Notes: generated from the sequence alone by a model not told the origin. A DNA stretch of 64,000 bases from CAYFRC01 sp050946115 (GCA_050946115.1 JBMNUF010000008.1:1-64000), one strand, 5' to 3'; counted from the first letter of the stretch, positions 17,464-26,234 are shown. Numbers and translations are program-made.

Positions 17464-18606
17464 TCAGAACTTGTCCTGCGCGGACAGGTTGAACGGCAGC
17501 GGCATCCACTTTTCGCGCCCGACAAACCGCGCCAGGGGCGAATAGATCGCGCGCACGGCTTCCAGCCCCGAAAGCGTCACGTCGCACACCGCGCCCACTT
17601 CCATCTCCTCCACCGAGGCGATGCCGTCTTCCACGGCGATCCTCACGACCTGCCCGTCGAGGCAATAGGTTCGCTCGCCGTCTTCGAGCACCTCGTACAG
17701 CGCCTTGTACGAAAGCCCCGCGCGCATGCAGTTCGCCCAGTTGAGCGGCAAAATCATCTCTTCAAAGGGGAACTCCGCGTTCTCCGCAAATTCCGAAAGG
17801 CGCGCGATGCGCTGTGTCTCGTGCGGCTTTACGGGGATGCGCACGCTGTCCGCGCCCATGATAGAGAGCCACGCGCCTATGATCTGCGGAAGAGTCGCCT
17901 CGTCCTCGAGCACGACCTCGCTCAGCGAATCCTTGCCGCCGGAACAGACGTAGCCCAGCATTTGGTCTCCCCGCATGACGGCATAGACCGACGCGCTCCA
18001 CGAGCGCGCGATCTCCAAAAAGCTGTCCAGCGGGCGCTCCGCGTGCAGGGGCTGCTCCATATACAGCGCATATGCCGCCTCGATGCGGCCATCGCCCGAA
18101 TGCATTTCGTCAAAGCGGATGTCGCCTGCGGATGCGCCGCCGAAAACGTGGCGCATGTTCGTCCTGTTGACCGAAAACGCAATCTCCTCGCCCGCGACCT
18201 CGAATCCGTAGTAGTTGTACCGCTGCCGCTGGCCGCCCAATACCAGCGCGTCCACGCCCTTTTGGCGCATGTCGTCGATCATCATGTGCATGAGGAAGCG
18301 CATGTGCCCCTCGCCGCGCGCATAGGGGTGCACGGACACCGTGCCGACGGTTCCGACCTCGAGCGGCGTGCCGGCAAAATCCACCGTGATCGTCGGGCAG
18401 CAGGCGAGCGCCTTGATGCGCCCGTCGCGCATGGCGATGTAGTGGCAGGCAGCCATTTCTTCATCCGTCACGGCATCGCCGTACACCTTGGGCAGAAGCT
18501 TTCGGAAGTCGTGCGGCCTGTGCGCCTGGCTGAACACGAAATTCGCAAAATCCAGAAGTTCCCAACGATCCGAGGGCTTCGCAACCCGATAGCTGATTTC
18601 AGGCAT
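17464..18606 (-). CDS. GNAT acetyltransferase, Eis-like architecture
   Basis: The product has 380 residues. The N-terminal GNAT domain has the acetyl-CoA motif VSVHPYARGEGHMRFL at about residues 90-105. A second GNAT-like fold and a C-terminal sterol-carrier-like domain follow, the arrangement of the Eis family (enhanced intracellular survival, multi-acetylation of amines). YGFE near residue 132 ends the first domain as in family members. The start overlaps the last 8 bases of ispE (ATGCCTGA), so it is translated from the ispE message. The acceptor substrate is unknown. Confidence 0.78.
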   Translation of the reverse strand: MPEISYRVAKPSDRWELLDFANFVFSQAHRPHDFRKLLPKVYGDAVTDEEMAACHYIAMRDGRIKALACCPTITVDFAGTPLEVGTVGTVSVHPYARGEGHMRFLMHMMIDDMRQKGVDALVLGGQRQRYNYYGFEVAGEEIAFSVNRTNMRHVFGGASAGDIRFDEMHSGDGRIEAAYALYMEQPLHAERPLDSFLEIARSWSASVYAVMRGDQMLGYVCSGGKDSLSEVVLEDEATLPQIIGAWLSIMGADSVRIPVKPHETQRIARLSEFAENAEFPFEEMILPLNWANCMRAGLSYKALYEVLEDGERTYCLDGQVVRIAVEDGIASVEEMEVGAVCDVTLSGLEAVRAIYSPLARFVGREKWMPLPFNLSAQDKF

Positions 18607-19435
18607 AATCCATTCCGTCCTTTCCCATCGTTTCGGCGTAAATCGCCGATGTTCCCATCCTTCGCACCGCGTCCCGCGCGGACGCTTCGTCGCAAAACGC
18701 GCCGAACACCGCGCTGCCGCTCCCCGTCATGCGCGCGTACTCCGCGCCGCAGTCCAAAAGCCTTTGCAGGGCGTCCGCGATCTCCGGCATCAGGCGGATC
18801 GCCGCAGGTTCGAGGCTGTTGCCGCCGTACTTTGCAAGCAGCGAAAAATCGCCCCGGGAAAGCGCATGTGCCGCGCCCGCCGTATCGACGGATGCGGTGC
18901 CTGCGCCCTCGTCGTATGCCCGGAACACTTCCTCAGTCGAAAGCCCGCCGCCCACGGGGTACAGCGCGAGATGCGCCTTGGGGGAGGCATTCATTCGCTC
19001 GACCCTCTCGCCGAAGCCCCGCACGCGGCAGAAGCCGCCCGCCAAACAGAACGGCACGTCCGCGCCGAGGTTCGCGCCCAGAAGGTACAGCTCCTCATCC
19101 GTGAGATTCGCCTGCCAGAACGCGTTCAGCCCCCGAAGCGTTGCGGCGCAGTCCGCGCTGCCGCCGCCGAGCCCCGCCCGCACGGGGATCCGCTTGGTGA
19201 GGCGAAGCCTTGCGCCCTTTGCGAAGCCCGCCTTTTTTTGGATCGCGCGCGCCGCCCTGAGCACGAGATCGTCCGCATATCCGTTTTCGAGGATGAGCGC
19301 GTCGTTGTCCTCGATTTCCAGCGTATCGCGCAGCGAAATCGTCTGCATGAGCGTGTCCAGCGAATGATAGCCGTTCTCGTACCGCCCCGTGACTGCCAGC
19401 GTCCAGTTGATTTTAGCATATGCGTGTATGACCAT
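18599..19435 (-). CDS. ispE: 4-diphosphocytidyl-2-C-methyl-D-erythritol kinase
   Basis: This 278-residue GHMP kinase carries out the ATP-dependent phosphorylation step of the MEP isoprenoid pathway. The N-terminal AYAKINWTLAV is the IspE signature, the ATP loop is PVRAGLGGGSADCAATL, and ARMTGSGSAVFGAF is the third GHMP motif. I use the ATG at 19435, six bases after GGAGGG; the ATG at 19459 has no such site. The presence of ispE implies the MEP route for isoprenoids. Confidence 0.92.
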   Translation of the reverse strand: MVIHAYAKINWTLAVTGRYENGYHSLDTLMQTISLRDTLEIEDNDALILENGYADDLVLRAARAIQKKAGFAKGARLRLTKRIPVRAGLGGGSADCAATLRGLNAFWQANLTDEELYLLGANLGADVPFCLAGGFCRVRGFGERVERMNASPKAHLALYPVGGGLSTEEVFRAYDEGAGTASVDTAGAAHALSRGDFSLLAKYGGNSLEPAAIRLMPEIADALQRLLDCGAEYARMTGSGSAVFGAFCDEASARDAVRRMGTSAIYAETMGKDGMDYA

Positions 19436-19514
19436 GCGTCGCCCTCCCTCGTGTGCCACCAGTATAACAAGCCGTTGTTAATTCCGTACCTTTTTTCTTA
19501 TTTTCCTATTTTTT

Positions 19515-19545
19515 TTGATACAAAAGACGAATTATGTGCTATAAT
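19515..19545 (+). promoter_or_regulatory. extended -10 promoter for the AAA+ gene
   Basis: TATAAT is preceded by TGC (extended -10), with TTGATA 19 bases upstream, a longer spacer than usual. Confidence 0.6.
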
Positions 19546-19584
19546 AAGTGTAACTGCCGATAATATAGCAGAGGAGGCATACGA

Positions 19585-22047
19585 ATGCATTTACCCGGTA
19601 AGTTGGCGATCGGCTTACTACAGGAAGACAATCCCATCAAATTCTTCTTCCGGATTCGTCCCGCGTTTATTCGCGAGCAGGACGGATTCGTCCCCGCGGA
19701 AAATGTGTACACAGATTTTCCCGAGGACGGCTATATTCGCATCGTCCCCGACAAAAATGAAATCAGCCACTTCAAGACGCGCATGCTCAGGCTGGGCTGC
19801 TACTGTGCGCTCGACCTGCGCAAATACCCCGGCGAAAACGAAAAGATTCGCGTCAACAAAAACTACCAGACCAATCCCATGGAGCCGAACGCGAACATCG
19901 TCTATTCCGACGTGATCGGCAAGGTTTCCAGCGGCATCGCCTGCGAGATCGTGGATGTCGCGGGCGTGTTCCCCGGCGACGAAATGACGCTGCGCATCCC
20001 CCAGCCCGGAACCTTTTTGGTGATCGCGCGCCGCGACGGCGTGCTCTTCGGCCCCTACAGGTGGCGGCCGGATACCGCGATCGACGGATGCTACACGCTC
20101 ACGATCGCGGACGGCTTTGAAAAGAAGGAGCTCCCGCTTGCCGAGCACGAGGGCGACATCCTCTCCTTAGAGCCGCAGGACGGACGCACGGTGTCCCTTT
20201 TCACCGCCCCCGCACTGTTCGGCATCCCCGAGGATTTCGAGGAGCCCGCGCCGGAGACACAGCGCCCCGCGCGCCCCGTCGCCGTCGTACGGCCGGCGCC
20301 CGTGCGCCCCGCACCCGCGGAACCCGCGCCCGAGGCGCCCCCCGCGCCGGAACCCGCCGCCCCCCCGCAGGAGGAAAAGAAGGCGGCCGGTGCCGCCGCA
20401 CAAAACGCCGTTTCCAAGGCGGAACCCGCCATTGAGGCAGAGGCTGCAAAACCCGCAGCCCCGTGGCTGCAATCGTCCGGTTCCCGCGCCGTCAATATGC
20501 GCCTTTCCCTCAGGGAGCAGGCCCTGCAGGCGCGGGCAAACATCAATCCGCGCCGCAGCCGCAGCCTGCACGAGGTCGTGGACGAGCAGTGGCGCAAATC
20601 CCGCATGGATCAGTTGGGCCATCCCGTCCCCGCGGGCGCGACCAGCGTTCCCGTTGCGAGTCCCGTCGAACGCGCCGCGAACGCGGTGGAGGAGGCGTGG
20701 AACCTCGCAGAAGCCCGTTCAAGCCTGCTGGGCAGTTTGCTGAACATCTCCGCGCTGCGCGAAGCCCTCGCCGAATGCCTCGGCCTTTCGCGCCAGGAGG
20801 CGAAAAAGAAGCCTTCCGACGAGCTGCTCACCCAGTTGGAGGCGGAACGGCTCAAGATCATGGGCGAGATCGACGCGCTCAAGCAAAAGCGCTCCGAGGT
20901 GACCGCGGCGCTCATGGAGGAGCTCCGCGCCGCGAATCGGCAGGAGATCGCGGGCTTTGAGGCGAGAAATCGCGCGCTGAAGGAGGAAATCGCCAAAAAC
21001 GAGCGGCTCGCCGCGCAGGCGCACAAGAGCGCCGAGACCGCGCAGGAGGCGCTAAGGCGGGTCGGTACAGACCTCGAGAAAAAACTCTTGGAGGGCGCCG
21101 TATCCGAGCATACGCTGTCCATCATCCGCGAAGGCGTCGGCGCGATTCCCGAGCAGGCGGAGAGGCTTTCGCTGTACGACCCCGGCGCGGGCCAGTTGGT
21201 GAGCGATTTGCGCGTGCAGATGGAAAACGCGGGCTTTTACCTCTCCAACGCCGAGATGGTGAACCTTTTGATCTCCATGCATGTGGGGAGGCTCGTCATC
21301 CTCTCAGGCCCTCCCAATACGGGAAAGAGCGAACTCGCCAGAAGGCTTGCCGCGTCGCTCGGTTTAACGCCCGAAAACGGGCGCTTTGTGGAGCTGCACA
21401 GCCTCGGCGACGAGGCGCTGGATAAGCTCATCGAAAACAGCGACCGGCTCACGCCCGTGGTCGCGCTGTACGACGACGTGAACTTGGACGCGGATACGAA
21501 CAACCGCAACGCGCTTTTGCGCAAGTGGGAGCGCGCGAAGCGCGCGGGCATCCCGCTGTGCGTGATTTTCACCGCGCAGGATGCGCCGATCGGCGAGCCG
21601 CTCTCCGCGAGGCTCTTGTCGCGCTCGTTCTTCATCCGGCTGGAGCGCACGCCGTTTGACGCGCCGTGGCGCCCGATGCGCGAGGTGCTGCCCTCTGCCG
21701 AAAAGGCGGTTTCCTTTGCGGCGCTCGAGAAGATGCTCAGGCCCGCGCAGGATGTCGATACGACGATCGAGCTCCGGCTCGAGAAGCTTCGCGCGGGGCT
21801 GAAGGAGCACGACTGGACGATCGACAGGCGCACGTTGTCCGATTTGTGGCTGTACTGCGCGATCGGCACGTCGCTGCTCAAATTGACCCCGATGGAGACG
21901 CTCGATTATGCGCTCGCCCAGCGCGCGATGCCCGAAATGCTCGCTGCGATGGATATCGACGCGCTTTACGAATTGCCCAACCTCTTCTGTGACATGCCGC
22001 GCTGCCTCAGCCTGATGGATCAGCCGCTGCCGCTGCCGCCGATCTAA
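19585..22047 (+). CDS. large AAA+ ATPase with Pro/Ala-rich linker and coiled coil
   Basis: The product has 820 residues. Residues 1-215 form a beta-rich N-terminal region without a family I recognise. Residues about 220-280 are a Pro/Ala/Glu linker. A basic stretch and a long helical/coiled-coil region (about 400-520, rich in Glu, Lys, Ala and Leu) follow. The C-terminal 260 residues are an AAA+ domain with Walker A GPPNTGKS at 575-582, Walker B VVALYDD with acids at 630-631, and a probable sensor in CVIFTAQDAP. The shape of the ATPase core is reminiscent of McrB/MoxR-type motors, but no partner nuclease or VWA gene is next to it. GAGGAGG precedes the ATG; it is monocistronic and ends in a strong terminator. 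Confidence 0.65.
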   Translation: MHLPGKLAIGLLQEDNPIKFFFRIRPAFIREQDGFVPAENVYTDFPEDGYIRIVPDKNEISHFKTRMLRLGCYCALDLRKYPGENEKIRVNKNYQTNPMEPNANIVYSDVIGKVSSGIACEIVDVAGVFPGDEMTLRIPQPGTFLVIARRDGVLFGPYRWRPDTAIDGCYTLTIADGFEKKELPLAEHEGDILSLEPQDGRTVSLFTAPALFGIPEDFEEPAPETQRPARPVAVVRPAPVRPAPAEPAPEAPPAPEPAAPPQEEKKAAGAAAQNAVSKAEPAIEAEAAKPAAPWLQSSGSRAVNMRLSLREQALQARANINPRRSRSLHEVVDEQWRKSRMDQLGHPVPAGATSVPVASPVERAANAVEEAWNLAEARSSLLGSLLNISALREALAECLGLSRQEAKKKPSDELLTQLEAERLKIMGEIDALKQKRSEVTAALMEELRAANRQEIAGFEARNRALKEEIAKNERLAAQAHKSAETAQEALRRVGTDLEKKLLEGAVSEHTLSIIREGVGAIPEQAERLSLYDPGAGQLVSDLRVQMENAGFYLSNAEMVNLLISMHVGRLVILSGPPNTGKSELARRLAASLGLTPENGRFVELHSLGDEALDKLIENSDRLTPVVALYDDVNLDADTNNRNALLRKWERAKRAGIPLCVIFTAQDAPIGEPLSARLLSRSFFIRLERTPFDAPWRPMREVLPSAEKAVSFAALEKMLRPAQDVDTTIELRLEKLRAGLKEHDWTIDRRTLSDLWLYCAIGTSLLKLTPMETLDYALAQRAMPEMLAAMDIDALYELPNLFCDMPRCLSLMDQPLPLPPI

Positions 22048-22055
22048 AAACATAT

Positions 22056-22092
22056 GCAAAAGCCGGTCCCCTGCGGGATCGGCTTTTTTGCG
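22056..22092. terminator. bidirectional intrinsic terminator
   Basis: GCAAAAGCCGGTCCC pairs with GGGATCGGCTTTTTTGC around a CTGC loop. The T run on one side and the A run on the other make it useful for both the AAA+ gene and the converging sirtuin gene. Confidence 0.88.
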
Positions 22093-22100
22093 ATGCGGGG

Positions 22101-22772
22101 CTATTCTTCCGCGGTCATCCTTCCGACGCAGTCGTCGTTGATCATGATGATCTTCGCGCCGTTGCGCCTTGCGACATCGGGCAGGGCGGCGGCGGGATAC
22201 GTCACGAGGGATGTTCCGATCACGAGCATCAGGTCGCAATCCTGCGCCATCTCATACGCGATATCGATGCCGCGCACATTGTCCCCGTACAAAACCACGT
22301 CCGTGTCCCACATTGCGCCGCACCCGGGGCACGAGAGCGCCTTTTGCAGGGCGATCCGGTCGCGCGCGTCGTACAGCGGCTTGAGCGCCTTTCGGAATTC
22401 GCGCGCGTCCATGGTGTTTTTACACCTTGGACAGACGACCTTTTGCAGCGTGCCGTGCAGTTCGATCACGTCCTTGCTGCCCGCGCGCGTGTGCAGCCCG
22501 TCGATGTTCTGCGTGACGACGGGCACGTTCCATTCGGCCAACTTTTTGTGCGCCTCGTTCGGCTCCTTGTCGCACCAGGACACCATGTCTAAAAACAGCT
22601 CGAAAAACTCCGCGCGGTTTGCCTCGAAATAGTCCCGAGAGAGGAAGTCCCGAATCGGCCGCCCCTTCCACGTCCCCTGAAACGTGGGGATGCCGCTCGG
22701 CGCGGAGATGCCCGCGCCCGTGAGCGCGACGGGGCGCTTTGCGGATTTTACGCAGCGTTCTATCTCGTTCAT
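22101..22772 (-). CDS. Sir2-family NAD-dependent deacylase
   Basis: This 223-residue protein is a class III (SirTM-like) sirtuin. It shows the NAD-binding ALTGAGISAPSGIPTF, the catalytic core VTQNIDGLH and ELHGT with the active histidine, two zinc knuckles (CPRC and CPGC), and the VIGTSLVTYPAA segment. It removes acyl groups from lysines with NAD, giving nicotinamide and O-acyl-ADP-ribose. The ATG at 22772 follows GAAAGGA; a start at 22793 is upstream of that site. Confidence 0.9.
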   Translation of the reverse strand: MNEIERCVKSAKRPVALTGAGISAPSGIPTFQGTWKGRPIRDFLSRDYFEANRAEFFELFLDMVSWCDKEPNEAHKKLAEWNVPVVTQNIDGLHTRAGSKDVIELHGTLQKVVCPRCKNTMDAREFRKALKPLYDARDRIALQKALSCPGCGAMWDTDVVLYGDNVRGIDIAYEMAQDCDLMLVIGTSLVTYPAAALPDVARRNGAKIIMINDDCVGRMTAEE

Positions 22773-22806
22773 GCGAACACATCCTTTCTGCATTATTTAG
22801 AATATT

Positions 22807-22842
22807 AAAAACGCCTGCGTCCTTTATGGAGACACAGGCGGC
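22807..22842 (-). terminator. intrinsic terminator of the infC-rpmI-rplT operon
   Basis: On the minus strand CGCCTGTGTC and GACGCAGGCG form a 10 bp stem with one G-U pair, followed directly by TTTTT. It begins only 5 bases after the rplT stop. Confidence 0.9.
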
Positions 22843-22846
22843 AGCA

Positions 22847-23206
22847 TTACTGTCCGAGCGCTTTCTTCGCGGCGTCCACGAGGCTCGTGAATGCGGCGGC
22901 GTCGGCGATGGCGATCTCAGAGAGCATTTTGCGGTTGAGATCGATGCCGGCAATCTTCAGACCGTTCATCAGCTTGGAGTAGCTGATCCCGTTCATGCGC
23001 GCGGCGGCGTTGATACGGACGATCCACAGCTTGCGGAAATCGCGCTTCTTCAGTTTTCTGCCGATATATGCGTAGCGCAGGGAACGGCGAACCTGTTCGC
23101 TGGCGGCGCGGTACTGCTTGCTCTTGGCCCCGAAGTAGCCCTTCGAGAGCTTAAAAACCTTGCGACGTTTCTTGAGGGCGTTCACGGCCCTTTTCACTCT
23201 TGCCAT
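22847..23206 (-). CDS. rplT: 50S ribosomal protein L20
   Basis: The 119-residue protein is full length and shows the L20 N-terminal arm (ARVKRAVNALKKRRKVFKL), the KGYFGAKSKQYRAA segment and the C-terminal NGLKIAGIDLNRKMLSEIA region. It binds 23S rRNA early in 50S assembly. In Gram-positive bacteria it also represses its own operon by binding the infC leader, and an attenuator-like structure is present here. It is the third gene of infC-rpmI-rplT. Confidence 0.97.
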   Translation of the reverse strand: MARVKRAVNALKKRRKVFKLSKGYFGAKSKQYRAASEQVRRSLRYAYIGRKLKKRDFRKLWIVRINAAARMNGISYSKLMNGLKIAGIDLNRKMLSEIAIADAAAFTSLVDAAKKALGQ

Positions 23207-23221
23207 TCTTGATTCGCCTCC

Positions 23222-23419
23222 TTACTTATACGGAATGAGTTTTTTCACGGTCTTCTCCATGGCTTTCGCCACGTATGCGATCTTGCGCAGGTTGCGGGTA
23301 CGTTTCGTGGGCTTCTTGGTCAGGATATGGCGCTTATACGCCTGGCTGCGCTTGATCTTGCCGTTTTTGGTGATGCTAAAACGCTTGGCAGCGCCGCGAT
23401 GCGTCTTCTGTTTGGGCAT
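23222..23419 (-). CDS. rpmI: 50S ribosomal protein L35
   Basis: The 65-residue basic protein begins MPKQKTHRGAAKRF, the standard L35 start, and ends in KTVKKLIPYK. It lies between infC (20 bases upstream) and rplT (15 bases downstream), the usual order. A GGAGGAG ribosome site precedes the ATG. Confidence 0.97.
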   Translation of the reverse strand: MPKQKTHRGAAKRFSITKNGKIKRSQAYKRHILTKKPTKRTRNLRKIAYVAKAMEKTVKKLIPYK

Positions 23420-23439
23420 GGGAAACTCCTCCTCTCATT

Positions 23440-23952
23440 CTAATCCTTATCGCGCGGGGCGAGGATCATGCTCATGTTGCGCCCCTCCATCAAGGGACGG
23501 CGCTCGATGATGGCGTGCTCCTTGATGCTTTCCGCAAACTTCTGCATAACCTCAAGGCCGATTTCGGAGTGGGCAATCTGCCTGCCGCGAAAGCGGATGG
23601 CGACCTTCACCTTGTCGCCGTCGCCGAGGAACTTGATCGCAGCCCTCCGCTTGACGTCGATATCGTGGTCTTCGATCGTGGCGGAAAGGCGCACCTCCTT
23701 GACGGTGATGACCTTTTGATTTTTGCGAATTTCCCGCGCGCGCTTGGACTGCTCGAAACGGTACTTGCCGTAGTCCATCAGCTTGCAAACCGGCGGCTTT
23801 GACGTTGGCGCGATCTTGACCAAATCCAGCTGACGTTCCTCAGCCAGACTCAGCGCGTTTGCCGTAGGCATGGCACCGAGCTGTGTCCCGTTTTCGTCGA
23901 TCACTCGAACTTCACGGTCGCGGATCTCTTCGTTAATCATCAGATCGTTAAT
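23440..23952 (-). CDS. infC: translation initiation factor IF-3, AUU start
   Basis: The product has 170 residues with the IF-3 N-domain (INEEIRDREVRVID), linker KRAREIRKNQK and C-domain (VKVAIRFRGRQIAHSEIG, ending MSMILAPRDKD). The start is most likely the ATT at 23952: AGGAGGTG lies 7 bases upstream, and AUU or AUC starts are the rule for infC because IF-3 rejects them and so limits its own synthesis. An ATG four codons later (23940) is the only standard alternative, but it lies 19 bases from the ribosome site. First gene of the operon; its leader carries an attenuator. Confidence 0.92.
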   Translation of the reverse strand: MNDLMINEEIRDREVRVIDENGTQLGAMPTANALSLAEERQLDLVKIAPTSKPPVCKLMDYGKYRFEQSKRAREIRKNQKVITVKEVRLSATIEDHDIDVKRRAAIKFLGDGDKVKVAIRFRGRQIAHSEIGLEVMQKFAESIKEHAIIERRPLMEGRNMSMILAPRDKD

Positions 23953-23978
23953 GCGGACGCACCTCCTGAAAGTATGCA

Positions 23979-24054
23979 TAAAAAATTGCGGACAGCCTGC
24001 CGCTTCCGCATAGGAACGGATGTCTCCGCCCGAAAAACGACCCGTTCGGAAGCG
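23979..24054 (-). promoter_or_regulatory. infC leader attenuator (L20-leader type)
   Basis: On the minus strand an intrinsic terminator (TGCGGAAGC / GCTGTCCGCA, one bulge, then a T run) lies at 23979-24010, ahead of infC. Upstream, at 24047-24054, the octamer CGCTTCCG is exactly complementary to CGGAAGCG in the first arm of the terminator (24001-24008), so an antiterminator can form. This is the layout of the L20-controlled leader known from Bacillus. Confidence 0.75.
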
Positions 24055-24105
24055 AATGCCCCGAAAAGCAGGTGAGAAGCGACAAACTTCTTCTTGACAA
24101 ACCTT

Positions 24106-24134
24106 ATTATACACCGAAACGGGCATTCGGTCAA
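24106..24134 (-). promoter_or_regulatory. SigA promoter for infC-rpmI-rplT
   Basis: On the minus strand TTGACC and TATAAT are separated by 17 bases. The leader from here to the infC start is about 145 bases. Confidence 0.85.
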
Positions 24135-24182
24135 GCGAAAAGGCGAAATTTAACACCCCTTCCGACGTCCGTTCCCCAATAA

Positions 24183-24223
24183 AAACCGGCGCGCCGGAGG
24201 AAAAAACCGGCGCGCCGAAAGGG
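24183..24223 (-). terminator. intrinsic terminator of groESL
   Basis: Two copies of CCGGCGCGCCG separated by about 9 bases form an 11 bp stem followed by GTTTTT on the minus strand, directly after groEL. Confidence 0.88.
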
Positions 24224-24231
24224 AGTTTGGA

Positions 24232-25863
24232 TTAGTACATGCCGCCCATGCCGCCGCCGGGAGCCGCCGGGGCGGGGGGATTCTTCTCGGGCAGATCCGC
24301 CACGAGGGACTCGGTCGTCAACACCATCTGTGCGACGGAGGCGGCGTTCTGCAGCTCGCAGCGCAGTACCTTGGTCGGGTCGATGATGCCGCGCTCGGCC
24401 ATGTCGCCGTACTCGCCCTTGGCGGCGTCGTAGCCGTAGCCCAGGGTGTCCTTGTGCTTGATGTTCGCGACGACCACGGAGCCTTCGTCGCCCGCGTTGA
24501 TGGCGATCTGGCGAATCGGTTCTTCCAGCGCGCGCAGCACGATGGCGATGCCGGTCTTCACGTCGCCGGAGGCGCCGTCGAGGAGTTTCTCGACCGACTT
24601 GCTCGCGGCGATGAGCGCGGTGCCGCCGCCGGGCAGGATGCCCTCTTCCACTGCGGCGCGGGTCGCGGCGAGCGCGTCCTCGATGCGGAGCTTGCGCTCC
24701 TTCATCTCGACTTCGGTGGCTGCGCCGACGTTGATGACGGCTACGCCGCCCGCCAGCTTTGCAAGGCGCTCCTGCAGCTTCTCGCGGTCGTAATCGGAAG
24801 TGGTCTCTGCGATCTGCGCGCGGATGGAGGCGATGCGGGCCTTGATCTCGGACGCGTCGCCCGCGCCCTCGACGATGGTGGTGTTTTCCTTGTCCACCTT
24901 GATCTGGCGCGCCGTGCCCAGCATGTCGACGGTCGCGTCCTTCAGCTCGATGCCGAGCTCTTCCGTGACGACCTGTCCGTCGGTCAGGATCGCGATGTCC
25001 TGCAGCATGGCCTTGCGGCGATCGCCGAAGCCGGGCGCCTTGACGGCGACGCAGGTGAAGGTGCCGCGCAGCTTATTGAGAACCAGCGTCGCGAGCGCCT
25101 CGCCCTCGACCTCTTCGGCGATGATGAGGAGCTTCTTGCCGCTCTGCACGACCTGCTCCAGAAGGGGCAGGATCTCCTGGATGTTGGAAATCTTCTTGTC
25201 GGTGATGAGGATGAAGGGGTTGTCGAGTTCTGCGACCATCTTCTCGGGATCGGTCACCATGTAGGCGGACGCATAGCCGCGATCGAACTGCATGCCTTCG
25301 ACAAGCTTCAACTCGGTCTTCATGGTCTTGGACTCTTCGACGGTGATGACGCCGTCCTTGCCGACCTGCTCCATCGCGTCGGAGATCAGATCGCCCACGG
25401 TCTCGTCGCCGGAGGAGTTCGCGGCGACCTGCGCGATCGCCTTCTTGTTCTCGATGGGCTTGGACATTTCCGCGAGCGAATCGACGGCGGTCTCGGTCGC
25501 CATCTCGATGCCCTTGCGCAGCCCCATGGGGTTCGCGCCTGCGGTGACGTTCTTCAGCCCCTCGCGGATGATCGCCTGCGCGAGCAGCGTCGCCGTGGTG
25601 GTGCCGTCGCCCGCGACGTCGTTGGTCTTGGTGGCGACTTCCTTTACGAGCTGCGCGCCCATGTTCTCAAAGGCGTCCTCCAGCTCGATTTCCTTGGCGA
25701 TGGTCACGCCGTCGTTGGTGATGAGCGGTGCGCCGAACTTTTTGTCGAGCACCACGTTGCGGCCCTTGGGACCAAGGGTGATTTTTATGGTATCAGCCAG
25801 CGTATTGATGCCCCTTTCCAGAGCATGACGGGCTTCTTCTCCGTATAGAATCTGCTTTGCCAT
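24232..25863 (-). CDS. groEL: chaperonin GroEL
   Basis: This 543-residue 60 kDa chaperonin is full length. It starts MAKQILYGEEARHALERG, contains the ATP loop GDGTTTATLLA, the TLGPKGRNVVL segment, the EGMQFDRGYASAYM apical segment, and ends with the flexible GGGMGGMY tail. It forms double seven-membered rings that refold proteins with GroES. It lies 18 bases behind groES under the CIRCE/HrcA control region. Confidence 0.98.
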   Translation of the reverse strand: MAKQILYGEEARHALERGINTLADTIKITLGPKGRNVVLDKKFGAPLITNDGVTIAKEIELEDAFENMGAQLVKEVATKTNDVAGDGTTTATLLAQAIIREGLKNVTAGANPMGLRKGIEMATETAVDSLAEMSKPIENKKAIAQVAANSSGDETVGDLISDAMEQVGKDGVITVEESKTMKTELKLVEGMQFDRGYASAYMVTDPEKMVAELDNPFILITDKKISNIQEILPLLEQVVQSGKKLLIIAEEVEGEALATLVLNKLRGTFTCVAVKAPGFGDRRKAMLQDIAILTDGQVVTEELGIELKDATVDMLGTARQIKVDKENTTIVEGAGDASEIKARIASIRAQIAETTSDYDREKLQERLAKLAGGVAVINVGAATEVEMKERKLRIEDALAATRAAVEEGILPGGGTALIAASKSVEKLLDGASGDVKTGIAIVLRALEEPIRQIAINAGDEGSVVVANIKHKDTLGYGYDAAKGEYGDMAERGIIDPTKVLRCELQNAASVAQMVLTTESLVADLPEKNPPAPAAPGGGMGGMY

Positions 25864-25881
25864 TTGTTCTTCCCTCCTAAA

Positions 25882-26166
25882 TTATTCTACCACGGCCAGA
25901 ATGTCGCTCTGACGGACGATGATGTATTCCTCGCCGTCCATCTTGCACTCCGTGCCGGCATACTTGGAATAGATGACCTTCTGCCCGACGGAAACCTGCA
26001 TGACGATGTCCTTGCCGTCCACGTTGCCGCCCGGCCCGACGGCGAGCACTTCCGCCATCTGCGGCTTTTCCTTCGCGGTGCCCGCGAGGAACAGCCCGCC
26101 CTTGGTGGTCTCCTCCGCCTCCAAGTTCTTAATCACGACGCGATCGCCCAGCGGATGAATTTTCAT
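25882..26166 (-). CDS. groES: co-chaperonin GroES
   Basis: The 94-residue protein begins MKIHPLGDRVVIKNLEAEE and carries the mobile loop (ETTKGGLFLAG) and GKDIVMQVSVGQKVIYSKY. It forms the lid of the GroEL chamber. It is the first gene of the groESL operon. Confidence 0.98.
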   Translation of the reverse strand: MKIHPLGDRVVIKNLEAEETTKGGLFLAGTAKEKPQMAEVLAVGPGGNVDGKDIVMQVSVGQKVIYSKYAGTECKMDGEEYIIVRQSDILAVVE

Positions 26167-26196
26167 TTGACAGCCTCCCTATCTCGGTAATTCTTG

Positions 26197-26223
26197 TTAG
26201 CACTCTTGTTGGTCGAGTGCCAA
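26197..26223 (-). promoter_or_regulatory. CIRCE operator (HrcA binding site)
   Basis: TTAGCACTC, nine bases, GAGTGCCAA. This differs from the CIRCE consensus inverted repeat at a single position and lies between the promoter and groES, as expected for HrcA heat-shock repression. hrcA is not in the window. Confidence 0.95.
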
Positions 26224-26234
26224 TCCACATCTAT

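Noticed and set aside
24094..24099. Plus-strand TTGACA inside the infC leader
   Set aside because: No -10 box follows at suitable distance and no plus-strand gene starts there.
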